DNA of 58,554 nt, from the NCBI GenBank assembly GCA_905372235.1, contig CAJPOF010000007.1, positions 1 to 58,554 on the forward strand, written 5' to 3'. Shown here piece after piece: positions 49,545 through 57,409 of the stretch (position 1 is its first letter; the number at the start of each line of letters is the position of its first letter). Under the pieces are notes generated by a model that worked only from the letters and a program-made list of their open reading frames with translations, was not told the DNA's origin and did not search any database. The translations under genes and the position numbers were made by a program. This DNA is from an uncultured Treponema sp. Its GTDB lineage: Bacteria; Spirochaetota; Spirochaetia; Treponematales; Treponemataceae.

Positions 49545-50282
49545 ATGTTTGACAGAAAAAAATACAAAAGATTTGCAAGAATGCAACTAAAATCAAGATG
49601 GCTTACGCCTGTTCTTATGACGCTCATCGCATTTGTAATTATTTTTGCGATGAATATTCCTGCTTTCATCAACAGTCTCAAGGATTCGTTTAAAACCATG
49701 GATATCATCACAGACAGCGGTCCGGAGATTGCAAACCGCCTTCTTTTCTCAATGCCCCAATCCCCTTATTGGAAAGCGGTGTACAACCTTGCATCTTGGG
49801 CTGGAATGTTGGTGCAGTTCGTACTTGAGTTTTCCATGATCAGCGTGTACGTAAAGATGAGCCATGGTCCGGAACCTGTCAGTATAGAAAACTTCATCGA
49901 AGGACTTTCGCTTTGGGCAAAAGGAATCCTTTGCGGCATGTGGAAAGCACTATGGATATTCCTGTGGTCGCTTCTTTTCATCATCCCCGGACTCGTGAAA
50001 TCCTACGCATATTCGCAGACGGAGTACCTTCTGAACGAATACCCTGAGCTTTCGGTAACAAAAGCCATGAGAATCAGCATACTTATAACAAGAGGCTACA
50101 AGGGAGACCTTTTCATTCAGGACCTTTCATTCATAGGATGGCAAATACTTGCGACGCTGTCCCTAGGAATAGGCTATCTTTGGCTTGTACCGTATATGTA
50201 CATGACAAGGGTGAATGCGTTCCACGGACTTTTGCGTGATGCCGTAGCCACAGGCATAATCACAAAAGAAGACCTGAAGTAA
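49545..50282 (+). CDS. DUF975 family membrane protein
   Basis: A 245-residue integral membrane protein with about six hydrophobic segments (for example LTPVLMTLIAFVIIFAMNIP, LWIFLWSLLFIIPGLVKSYAYS, FIGWQILATLSLGIGYLWL). The FIIPGLVKSYAYSQTEYLLNEYPELSVTKAMRISI-type stretch after the third helix is the DUF975 hallmark (W/F-x2-LF-IPGI-K-Y-YSM...). Function is unknown. Co-directional with and 20 nt upstream of sppA, so it may take part in membrane protein quality control (inference). Confidence 0.82.
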   Translation: MFDRKKYKRFARMQLKSRWLTPVLMTLIAFVIIFAMNIPAFINSLKDSFKTMDIITDSGPEIANRLLFSMPQSPYWKAVYNLASWAGMLVQFVLEFSMISVYVKMSHGPEPVSIENFIEGLSLWAKGILCGMWKALWIFLWSLLFIIPGLVKSYAYSQTEYLLNEYPELSVTKAMRISILITRGYKGDLFIQDLSFIGWQILATLSLGIGYLWLVPYMYMTRVNAFHGLLRDAVATGIITKEDLK

Positions 50283-50302
50283 CTTTTTTATAGGTGAACG
50301 GA

Positions 50303-51274
50303 ATGAAAAACAACAAAAAAAACGGAATCATCGTGCTTGTAATAATAATGGCTGTCGTGGTTCTTACAATCGTATCAAGTTTTCTTGGGCAGGGGAAAGA
50401 TTCCGAGCAAAAGAACCGCAGAAATCCTGATTTCAGGTACATAATGGAAAAAAAGCCAAAGGACAACTACATAGCCGCACTTTACATAAACGGCGTCATA
50501 GAAGCCGCAAACATGGAATACAACCAGGAATGGCTTTTGGACACCATAAAAACGCTGAAAAACGACAGCAACAACATGGCGCTCGCAATATTCATAGACA
50601 GCCCCGGAGGCTCAGTGTACGAGGCGGACGAGGCTTATCTTGCCCTTCAAGACTACAAGACATCCGGAAAAAAAATATACGTCTACCAAGGAAGCCTTGC
50701 GGCCTCCGGCGGATACTACATCTCATGCGCGGCGGACAAAATCTATGCAAACAGGAACACGCTCACGGGGTCAATCGGAGTAATCATGGGAAGCTCTTAC
50801 GACATAACGGGTCTCCTTGAAAAACTCGGAATCAAGTCGGAGACCATCCATGCCGGAAAGAACAAGACAATGTTCAGCCCGAACGAACCGGTTACCGACG
50901 AACAACGAAAAATCATGCAAGCCATAGCGGACGAATGCCACGAGCAGTTCATGGGAATAGTCGCAATGAGCAGGAACATTCCAATGGTGGAACTGAGAAA
51001 AATCGCCGACGGAAGAATTTACACAGCAAACCAGGCGTTGAAGAACGGACTTATAGACGCTATCGACTCGTGGGACGGAATGATTAAAGAGATGAGCGAA
51101 TCCTGCTTTGACGGAATGACTTTTCCGGTTGTGGACTACAGATACGAACGGAAACGCTCGCTCAGGGACTTCATGTTTGAGACTTTATTCAGGCATGGCG
51201 AGCTAAAATCCATGAGCAATGTCTTTTCAGAGATATCGCTTCGCTATCCCGCATACCTATACCAAAGACCCTAG
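50303..51274 (+). CDS. sppA: Signal peptide peptidase SppA (short form)
   Basis: Membrane-anchored serine peptidase that degrades cleaved signal peptides. One N-terminal TM segment (about 8-28), then a single protease domain of the 36-kDa type. Ser135 in GSLAASGGYY is the nucleophile and Lys188 in AGKNKTMFSP the likely base. The 323-residue length is the Bacillus-type size. I chose ATG 50303, 5 nt after AGGTGA; GTG 50294 lies inside that site. The last 18 bp overlap recX, which is convergent. Confidence 0.9.
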   Translation: MKNNKKNGIIVLVIIMAVVVLTIVSSFLGQGKDSEQKNRRNPDFRYIMEKKPKDNYIAALYINGVIEAANMEYNQEWLLDTIKTLKNDSNNMALAIFIDSPGGSVYEADEAYLALQDYKTSGKKIYVYQGSLAASGGYYISCAADKIYANRNTLTGSIGVIMGSSYDITGLLEKLGIKSETIHAGKNKTMFSPNEPVTDEQRKIMQAIADECHEQFMGIVAMSRNIPMVELRKIADGRIYTANQALKNGLIDAIDSWDGMIKEMSESCFDGMTFPVVDYRYERKRSLRDFMFETLFRHGELKSMSNVFSEISLRYPAYLYQRP

Positions 51275-51883
51275 ATTTTCTCCGATAATCCGCCTTGCAA
51301 GCGAGAGGGAAAAACCTTTCTGCATCATCGAGCGGATTATCTTTTCCTCGCTTGGATTTTTTGTGGTTCTAAGGAGTTTTCCAAGGCAGAGCCTACACAT
51401 CTCTTCCTCGGAATTTTCCGAAAAGAACAGCTCCAACGCTTTTTCCGCATCTTCTTTTTTTATTCCACGGGACAAAAGCTCAAGGGATAACCTTGAGCGT
51501 CCCTCAAAATGATTCATCTTTCGCAGATTAAGCCAAGCCACGGAAAACCTATAGTCGGAAAGAAGCCCTTCGCCTTCAAGATAATCCAATGCCATTTCTA
51601 TGTGTTTCTTCTGATGTTTTTTCTTGAGCAATTTAGCATAAAGCCCAAAACGGCATTGCTCGCTCCTTGAAAGATATTCGGTTGCCTTGACTTCGGCGGA
51701 GTACGCAAGAGCCGCATCGAGTAAATCATCCTCAGAATCGGAAAGGAATTCTGCGCCAGGAGCAATCTTATCCGGCTCGACAAGCGAAAGATAACGTATT
51801 CTCAAAAAAAAAGCAGACTCCGTATCGGAGGTTATTTTCATGACCTCCGAGGAAATCTGCTCTACTCTTTTTATGACCATCAA
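51257..51883 (-). CDS. recX: Regulatory protein RecX
   Basis: RecA modulator with a three-helix-repeat structure. A disordered or divergent N-terminal part of about 60 residues is followed by typical RecX repeats: ALAYSAEVKATEYLSRSEQCRFGLYAKLLKK, ALDYLEGEGLLSDYRFSVAWLNLR and GRSRLSLELLSRGIKKEDAEKAL. Length 208. Here recX stands apart from recA. It is 14 nt upstream of rpsI in a minus-strand direction (rplM-rpsI precede it), with its 3' end overlapping sppA. Confidence 0.85.
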   Translation of the reverse strand: MMVIKRVEQISSEVMKITSDTESAFFLRIRYLSLVEPDKIAPGAEFLSDSEDDLLDAALAYSAEVKATEYLSRSEQCRFGLYAKLLKKKHQKKHIEMALDYLEGEGLLSDYRFSVAWLNLRKMNHFEGRSRLSLELLSRGIKKEDAEKALELFFSENSEEEMCRLCLGKLLRTTKNPSEEKIIRSMMQKGFSLSLARRIIGENLGSLV

Positions 51884-51897
51884 CTCCGGTCCAAAAA

Positions 51898-52290
51898 CTA
51901 ACGTTTGGAGAACTGGAATCGGCGGCGCGCGCCTTTCTGACCGTATTTCTTTCGCTCGACCATACGGGAATCTCTTGTAAGATAGCCGTTTGCCTTTAGC
52001 GATGTCCTGCAGTCAGGATCTATCTGAAGCAATGCCCTTGCGATTCCGTGGGTGCAAGCGGCTGACTGGCCGTTAAGACCGCCGCCTACAACCGTTATGA
52101 GAATATCAAACTTGTTGTCGTTTGATGTCACAAGCAGAGGCTGATGGATAAGTTTCGCCTGCTCCTCTGTGTTGAAATAGTCCTTGGCATCCTTACCGTT
52201 TATGACTATTTTTCCGGAACCTTCACGAACGAACACTCGTGCAACGGCGGTTTTTCTTCTTCCTGTTCCAATAGCAATATTCTTTATCAT
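51898..52290 (-). CDS. rpsI: 30S ribosomal protein S9
   Basis: A 130-residue protein with GTGRRKTAVARVFVREGSG at the start, GQSAACTHGIARAL in the middle and the conserved basic tail ARRRFQFSKR, which reaches the P-site tRNA. It follows rplM by 18 nt, the usual pair. recX is the next gene on the same strand, only 14 nt after the rpsI stop, so it may be co-transcribed. Confidence 0.97.
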   Translation of the reverse strand: MIKNIAIGTGRRKTAVARVFVREGSGKIVINGKDAKDYFNTEEQAKLIHQPLLVTSNDNKFDILITVVGGGLNGQSAACTHGIARALLQIDPDCRTSLKANGYLTRDSRMVERKKYGQKGARRRFQFSKR

Positions 52291-52308
52291 TATCCTAGTC
52301 TCCTTGCG

Positions 52309-52737
52309 TTAAAGTTCTATAGCCTTTGGATTCTGGGCTGCATGAGGGTGTTCTGCGCCGGCATAAATCTTTACGCTGTCCATAAGAACACGTCCAAGAC
52401 GACCGTGAGGAAGCATACCTTTGACGGCAAGTTTCAACGGGTCTGCAGGATGTTTTTCGATGAGCCGCTCAAACGTATGCTGTTTGAGCCCACCAACGAA
52501 GCCAGAATGATGATAGTAAATCTTTTTCTGTTCCTTTCCGCCTGTCACAATGACCTTATCGGCGTTTATTATCACAACGTAATCTCCCATCGCCTGATTA
52601 GGCGTGAAAGTTGCCTTGTTCTTTCCTCGAACAATGGCGGCAACTTTTGCTGCCACCCTACCAAGCGTTTTTCCTTCAGCATCAATCAAAAACCAATTGC
52701 GCTTCTGTTCTTTCTCATTTACGAAAATAGTTTTCAT
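52309..52737 (-). CDS. rplM: 50S ribosomal protein L13
   Basis: A 142-residue protein with WFLIDAEGKTLGRVAAKVAAI, GDYVVIINADKVIVTGGKE, YYHHSGFVGGLK and VKGMLPHGRLGR, the family signatures. AAGG lies upstream of ATG 52737. A strong promoter and a leader of about 105 nt with two hairpins precede it, which may allow feedback control by L13 (inference). Confidence 0.97.
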   Translation of the reverse strand: MKTIFVNEKEQKRNWFLIDAEGKTLGRVAAKVAAIVRGKNKATFTPNQAMGDYVVIINADKVIVTGGKEQKKIYYHHSGFVGGLKQHTFERLIEKHPADPLKLAVKGMLPHGRLGRVLMDSVKIYAGAEHPHAAQNPKAIEL

Positions 52738-52845
52738 GTATATACCTTAAAAATTAAAGTTATCGGCGGTCAATGCCTTTGCATCCGACAAATCTCGCCA
52801 AGGATATCCGATGAGCAGTCAGACATCCTTTATATACGGGGACTT
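52738..52845 (-). promoter_or_regulatory. Structured leader of rplM-rpsI
   Basis: On the minus strand AAGGATGTC pairs with GATATCCTT (9 bp, one G-T), and downstream TCGG-ATGC-AAAG-GCAT-...-CCGA can form a second hairpin before the start codon. The layout fits a ribosomal-protein leader, but I cannot match it to a known leader class. Confidence 0.4.
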
Positions 52846-52847
52846 GA

Positions 52848-52876
52848 AGTATACATTTTTTTCAAAATCGGGTCAA
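52848..52876 (-). promoter_or_regulatory. Promoter of rplM-rpsI
   Basis: Minus-strand TTGACC (52876-52871), a 17-nt spacer and TATACT (52853-52848). Transcription would start near 52841. Confidence 0.65.
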
Positions 52877-52888
52877 TCTTCTTTAGGA

Positions 52889-53128
52889 TTATTTTGCCCC
52901 TGCGTTCTCTCCGGCGGATGCCTCTTTCTCTTCTCGTTTTGCTTCTTTCTTGTCTTTTATGTCAGCCGCACCGATAAAAAGAAGAATAAGTCCTATGAAT
53001 GCCGAAAGAACAGGAGCCGCTCCCTTTAGAAAATCGATTACCTGCGGTCCCCATGAAAGCGGAAACATCGGAAGAACCGAAAAAACGCAGAACGCTATCA
53101 AAAAAAGCCCCAGAATTAAAGAAACCAT
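52889..53128 (-). CDS. Small two-TM membrane protein
   Basis: A 79-residue protein with two hydrophobic segments (MVSLILGLFLIAFCVFSVLP and APVLSAFIGLILLFIGAADI) and a basic/acidic C-terminal tail (KDKKEAKREEKEASAGENAGAK). I do not recognise a named family. I start at ATG 53128, with AAGGAG 5 nt before; the upstream extension crosses an intergenic region. It lies between the beta-barrel gene (upstream) and rplM. Confidence 0.75.
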   Translation of the reverse strand: MVSLILGLFLIAFCVFSVLPMFPLSWGPQVIDFLKGAAPVLSAFIGLILLFIGAADIKDKKEAKREEKEASAGENAGAK

Positions 53129-53229
53129 AAAAATCTCCTTTTGGATGTAAAATCGTCTTTTACTATAACGAAATATGCGTATAACCTCAATAAACAGCCT
53201 ATCGCAGAATAAAGGGAAGATTTCCAATA

Positions 53230-53266
53230 TAACACAAACGGGACGCAAGAAAATCTTGCGTCCCGT
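53230..53266 (-). terminator. Hairpin after the beta-barrel gene
   Basis: ACGGGACGCAAGA-AAA-TCTTGCGTCCCGT is a perfect 13-bp stem (53238-53266). On the minus strand TTTGTGTTATATT follows, a weak T tract, so it likely ends the beta-barrel transcript about 33 nt after its stop. Confidence 0.65.
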
Positions 53267-53298
53267 CCGTCTTATAAAACAAAGATTAGATGTAAATA

Positions 53299-53880
53299 TT
53301 AGAACTTGTATCCGGCTCCGATACCAACATCGATTTTGTAGCCAAGATATTTATCTGTATTGGACACACCATCAGCCTTGTTTATATGGAAACCTACCAA
53401 TGCCTGCGGACGAAGATAGATACGGCTGGAAAGGGAAATATCCGAACCTACACCAAAGTCAATCCAAACGCGGTCATTATTGGAGGAATTCTGGCTATCC
53501 CGAACGATATCAAGGTCAAATCCGAAAAGCGGATATATTTTTGCCGCAGAACCAATCTTGAAAGGAAATTTTCCAAGAAGACCCAAGTTCACAAAATGGA
53601 TTCTAGCCAACGCCTCGGTAGTAGTTGTGGTACTTCCAATTATCCTGGTCTGCTTTGCATTTCCTACGGTATAACTGGAGCCCAAAGAAAGGGTCGCATA
53701 CTGAGCATCAAAGAAAAACTTCAAGCCCATATTGTTCTGCGTATTTCTGACTATTCCCAAACTATTGGTAACAGTTGCACCCTGGAAGCTGTAATCAAGC
53801 ATGCTTCCGGCGCTGACATCAAGCGCAAACAAAGCGCTTGAAACACACAGTGCAATTACGACTGCAAATATCTTTTTCAT
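53299..53880 (-). CDS. Putative outer-membrane beta-barrel protein
   Basis: A 193-residue protein with a signal peptide (MKKIFAVVIALCVSSALFAL) and a mature part made of alternating amphipathic strands (GLKFFFDAQYATLSLGSSYTVG, ARIHFVNLGLLGKFPF, KIDVGIGAGYKF). It ends in Phe, as outer-membrane proteins do. No family name can be given; similar small barrels occur widely in treponemes. AAGGAG precedes the ATG. It has its own promoter and terminator, so it appears monocistronic. Confidence 0.75.
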   Translation of the reverse strand: MKKIFAVVIALCVSSALFALDVSAGSMLDYSFQGATVTNSLGIVRNTQNNMGLKFFFDAQYATLSLGSSYTVGNAKQTRIIGSTTTTTEALARIHFVNLGLLGKFPFKIGSAAKIYPLFGFDLDIVRDSQNSSNNDRVWIDFGVGSDISLSSRIYLRPQALVGFHINKADGVSNTDKYLGYKIDVGIGAGYKF

Positions 53881-53912
53881 TTCAAATCTCCTTGTGTAAT
53901 GAAATATTTGAA

Positions 53913-53942
53913 AGTCTATCGTTTCCCCTGATATTTTGTCAA
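53913..53942 (-). promoter_or_regulatory. Promoter of the beta-barrel gene
   Basis: Minus-strand TTGACA (53942-53937), an 18-nt spacer and TAGACT (53918-53913), about 32 nt before the ATG at 53880. Confidence 0.6.
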
Positions 53943-54266
53943 TATGGTTTTTAGGATTGAAAAATCAGTTTCATCGGGTCTTATAGAAAATATCCATTTC
54001 GTAAAAATATTTCATAAAATAAAACCGTTTGGAATATCCAAAGACATTGCCGTGTTTTCAAATACAGCGAAATATCTCTATAAGTTCTTATATATCAATG
54101 AATTACAAAGCACCACAACAAAATCTTGGCAATAATTAAAAACCGAAGTTTTTCTAACTTCCCTATTGACAATCGGACTGTTAAACATCATTTTGTTCAT
54201 TACGACTGAACTACAAAAACTGCAGTTTTGCAGGTCTTTCATTTCATTGACAATGAGGAACTTTGA
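53943..54266. other. AT-rich intergenic region upstream of potA
   Basis: About 320 bp with no supported gene. Seen in it: a hairpin GAAGTT-TTTCT-AACTTC near 54143-54159; TTGACA at about 54167 that may be a -35, but with no good -10; and a 14-bp perfect palindrome AAAACTGCAGTTTT (54216-54229). Short ORFs on both strands have no start signals or protein-like composition. Confidence 0.4.
54216..54229. promoter_or_regulatory. 14-bp perfect palindrome upstream of potA
   Basis: AAAACTGCAGTTTT is its own reverse complement and lies 38 bp before the potA start codon, where a repressor would act. The right arm is followed by GCAG, a partial repeat of the core. Confidence 0.4.
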
Positions 54267-55460
54267 GTGAACGGAAGTCAAGTTACCATTGCTCATGTTT
54301 CAAAGCGTTTCGGAGACTTCGTTGCGCTTGACGACATCAGTTTTACTATTCAGCCGGGAGAATTCTTTTCCCTGCTGGGACCTTCAGGCTGCGGCAAAAC
54401 GACACTGCTTAGAATCCTTGCGGGATTTGAATTTCCCGATGACGGCGCTATCCTTCTTGACGACAAGGATGTGCTGAAATTCCAGGCGAACAAGCGTCCG
54501 ACAAACACCGTGTTCCAGACGTATGCCCTTTTTCCGCATATGTCAGTGTACGACAACATAGCGTTTTCCCTAAAATTGAAAAAACTCCCGAAAGACGAGA
54601 TAGACAAAAAAGTCCGGCATTACGTCCATCTTGTGCAGCTGGACGATCATATCCATAAAAAGCCGAACCAGCTTTCAGGCGGACAGAAACAGCGAGTGGC
54701 AATCGCAAGGGCATTGATAAACGAGCCTAAAGTCCTTTTGCTTGACGAACCTCTTTCGGCACTGGATGCAAAACTCAGGTCCAGCCTTTTGATAGACCTT
54801 GACAATCTTCACGACAAAATCGGAATTACGTTCATCTATGTTACCCACGACCAAAGCGAGGCACTTGCCGTAAGCGACAGAATTGCGGTGATGAACAAAG
54901 GGCATGTCCTTCAGGTGGGAACTCCGTTCGAGATTTACGAAAGTCCCGCGACACAGTTCGTGGCGCATTTCATAGGCGAGACAAACATCTTCGAAAGCAC
55001 TGTAGTAAAATGCGAGGAATACAAAGTTCCCAAAAAATCCGACATCGAGCATATGGTCACCCTGAACGTCCCTTCGCTTGGAACGCAGGCACACCTTACA
55101 GGAGAGACACAGGCGACAATGGAAGAAGACAAGAACATCCTTGTAACCGACTACGAGCATACTGACGAAGGTCAAAAAGTCGCGTTCACCATAAGACCTG
55201 AGAAAATCAAAATAACCCTTGAAGAACCGAACGTGAAAGGACGGAAAGACATAAATGTCTTTAAGGGGATTGTCGAAGAGCCCATCTACACGGGATTCCA
55301 GACAAAATTCTACGTCCGGCTTGAGAACGGAACTATAGTGAAGGTGTTCAAGCAGCATACAAACTATTTTGACGACGGTCCTGAAATCACATGGAAGGAC
55401 ACGGTTTTCATCTCTTGGTCCGCAGAGGACGGCTACATCGTTGAGGATATCAACAAGTAG
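54267..55460 (+). CDS. potA: Spermidine/putrescine ABC transporter ATPase
   Basis: Cytoplasmic ATPase of the polyamine importer. Walker A GPSGCGKTTLL near residue 38, Q-loop VFQTYALFPHM, signature LSGGQKQRVAIARAL, Walker B VLLLDEPLSALD and switch His in VTHDQSEA. A C-terminal TOBE-type domain of about 140 residues follows. Length 397. GTG 54267 is preceded by GAGGA at 7 nt. First of potABCD. Confidence 0.94.
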   Translation: MNGSQVTIAHVSKRFGDFVALDDISFTIQPGEFFSLLGPSGCGKTTLLRILAGFEFPDDGAILLDDKDVLKFQANKRPTNTVFQTYALFPHMSVYDNIAFSLKLKKLPKDEIDKKVRHYVHLVQLDDHIHKKPNQLSGGQKQRVAIARALINEPKVLLLDEPLSALDAKLRSSLLIDLDNLHDKIGITFIYVTHDQSEALAVSDRIAVMNKGHVLQVGTPFEIYESPATQFVAHFIGETNIFESTVVKCEEYKVPKKSDIEHMVTLNVPSLGTQAHLTGETQATMEEDKNILVTDYEHTDEGQKVAFTIRPEKIKITLEEPNVKGRKDINVFKGIVEEPIYTGFQTKFYVRLENGTIVKVFKQHTNYFDDGPEITWKDTVFISWSAEDGYIVEDINK

Positions 55461-55485
55461 TTTTGTTTTTTGGAGATTTTAGATT

Positions 55486-56466
55486 TTGACAAGCATATTT
55501 TTTTCAGGCTCAAAGACTTCATCAAAGGATGGCGAAAAATACGAGAGAAACGGAAAAACCAATCCGGGAGTTTTCTACGCCTGGCCCATGGGAATATGGT
55601 TTTCGCTGTTCTTTGTAATTCCGCTTGTAATAATCGTAGCCTATTCTTTCATGAAAAGGGACATGTTCGGAGGCGTGGTGAAAAAATTCACGCTGGATGC
55701 GTACAAAGCGATTTTCACGATGGACGAGGAATCCAAAAGATTCATATACATTCCGGTTCTTTTTAGAACGCTTTGGATGACAGCCCTCGCAACCTTCATA
55801 TCGATACTTATAGCGCTCCCCTGCGGATACGCCATCGCAAGAAGCAGGCATCAGACATTGCTTCTTATACTTGTGATAGTCCCGTTCCTCACGAACTCAC
55901 TTATCCGGATTTTCGCATGGATGACGATTCTAAGCGAGAACGGACTTATGAACAGAATCCTTGAACTGTGCATGAAGGCGTGGTTTTTCATCACGGGAAA
56001 TAAAAAAGGCGTTTTCGTTTCGAACAAATTCATGTTCACAAAGGGCGCAGTGATTCTTGTAAGCATCTATATGTATCTTCCGTATGCAATACTCCCGATT
56101 TTCACTTCGGTCGACAGATTTGATTTTACTCTTCTTGAGGCGGCGCGAGACCTTGGGGCATCAAAACCGGGAGCGATAGCAAGAATCCTTATTCCCGGAA
56201 TAAAAAGCGGAATAATAAGTTCGCTTATATTCACGTTCATTCCGATATTCGGAAACTATACCGTTCCGCAACTTGTGGGAAGCACGGAAAGTTACATGCT
56301 TGGAAACATAATCATGGATCAGATTACAAAGGCAAGGAATCTTCCTTTGGCATCCGCATTCAGCGTGATTCTTACAGTCATAAGCATGCTCGCAATCCTC
56401 ATAATGCTTTCAACGGATAAAAAGGAAGCGAAGGTAAGCGAGTCTTCCACAAAAGGAGCAAGGTGA
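55486..56466 (+). CDS. potB: Spermidine/putrescine ABC transporter permease PotB
   Basis: Inner-membrane permease of about six TM helices with the coupling segment LLEAARDLGASKPGAIARILIPG. The start is uncertain: TTG 55486 has GGAG 10 nt upstream and gives 326 residues, slightly long; no ATG or GTG with a better site lies before the first TM. The N-terminal 30 residues are polar. It overlaps potC by one base. Confidence 0.9.
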   Translation: MTSIFFSGSKTSSKDGEKYERNGKTNPGVFYAWPMGIWFSLFFVIPLVIIVAYSFMKRDMFGGVVKKFTLDAYKAIFTMDEESKRFIYIPVLFRTLWMTALATFISILIALPCGYAIARSRHQTLLLILVIVPFLTNSLIRIFAWMTILSENGLMNRILELCMKAWFFITGNKKGVFVSNKFMFTKGAVILVSIYMYLPYAILPIFTSVDRFDFTLLEAARDLGASKPGAIARILIPGIKSGIISSLIFTFIPIFGNYTVPQLVGSTESYMLGNIIMDQITKARNLPLASAFSVILTVISMLAILIMLSTDKKEAKVSESSTKGAR

Positions 56467-57341
56467 TGGAATTCCTTTTCACTCTGATAATGTCCCTTTT
56501 GGGAAAAAACCATCATGCAAGAACAGAATCGAACAAACATGCCAGAAGAAGCTGGAAAAAAAGAAACAAGGCTTTCAGTTTTTCTAACACAGTGCTTTTT
56601 CTTTCGCTTCTTTTTCTGTTCGTCCCGCTTTTTGTGATAATCCTGTACTCGTTCAACAGTTCGGAATCTTCGTCGTTTTCAGGATTTTCGCTTGTATGGT
56701 ACAAAGAACTTTTTGCGCATTCAAACGGACTTTGGCAAAGTCTCCTACATTCTGCGGTCGTAGCAATTGTGTCCGCCGTGATAGCGACAGTGCTTGGAAC
56801 ATTGGCAGCCATAGGAATAAGTTGGAACAGATTTCTTGGGCGGACATACATACGCACGCTCTCATTTCTTCCGATGGTGCTTCCTGAAGTCATAATGGGA
56901 ATATCGCTTTTAATTTTTTTAAGCGGAATCCACATGAACCTTGGACTTGGAACGATAATAATCGCCCACACCACATTCTGCCTTCCGTTTGTATATCTTA
57001 TGGTAAACGCCAGGGTAAGCGATTTTGACTATTCTATAATAGAAGCAAGTTACGACCTTGGAGCAACGGAAAAAGAAACTCTTTTCAAGGTCATAATACC
57101 TGCGATAATGCCCGGCGTTATTTCAGGCTTTATGATGAGCATAACGCTTTCCATCGAAGATTTTGTGATAACTTCCCTTGTGAACGGAAATGTGGTAACT
57201 CTTCCAATCTATGTGTACAACATGATACGGCATGGTGTAAGCCCCGTGATAAACGCCCTCTCCTTCGTCCTTATAATGCTTATAAGTGCAGTTACGGTGA
57301 TTCTAAGGAAGAGCCTACGGGGATTCGCCGCCGTTCATTGA
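56466..57341 (+). CDS. potC: Spermidine/putrescine ABC transporter permease PotC
   Basis: Second permease, 291 residues, with about six TM helices and the segment EASYDLGATEKETLFKVIIPAIMPG. The first roughly 35 residues are basic and longer than in E. coli PotC. ATG 56466 overlaps the potB stop (TGATG) with AGGAG 7 nt before it; a GTG one codon earlier is less likely. Confidence 0.92.
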   Translation: MEFLFTLIMSLLGKNHHARTESNKHARRSWKKRNKAFSFSNTVLFLSLLFLFVPLFVIILYSFNSSESSSFSGFSLVWYKELFAHSNGLWQSLLHSAVVAIVSAVIATVLGTLAAIGISWNRFLGRTYIRTLSFLPMVLPEVIMGISLLIFLSGIHMNLGLGTIIIAHTTFCLPFVYLMVNARVSDFDYSIIEASYDLGATEKETLFKVIIPAIMPGVISGFMMSITLSIEDFVITSLVNGNVVTLPIYVYNMIRHGVSPVINALSFVLIMLISAVTVILRKSLRGFAAVH

Positions 57342-57409
57342 AATAAATATGTGAAAGATTTCCTGAAAAATCGAATTCTTCCGCTTAAATTTTAAATTAA
57401 GGAAAAAAC

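Noticed and set aside
54078..54296. 72-codon minus-strand ORF overlapping the potA start
   Set aside because: No RBS, overlaps a clear start region, and no recognisable protein features.
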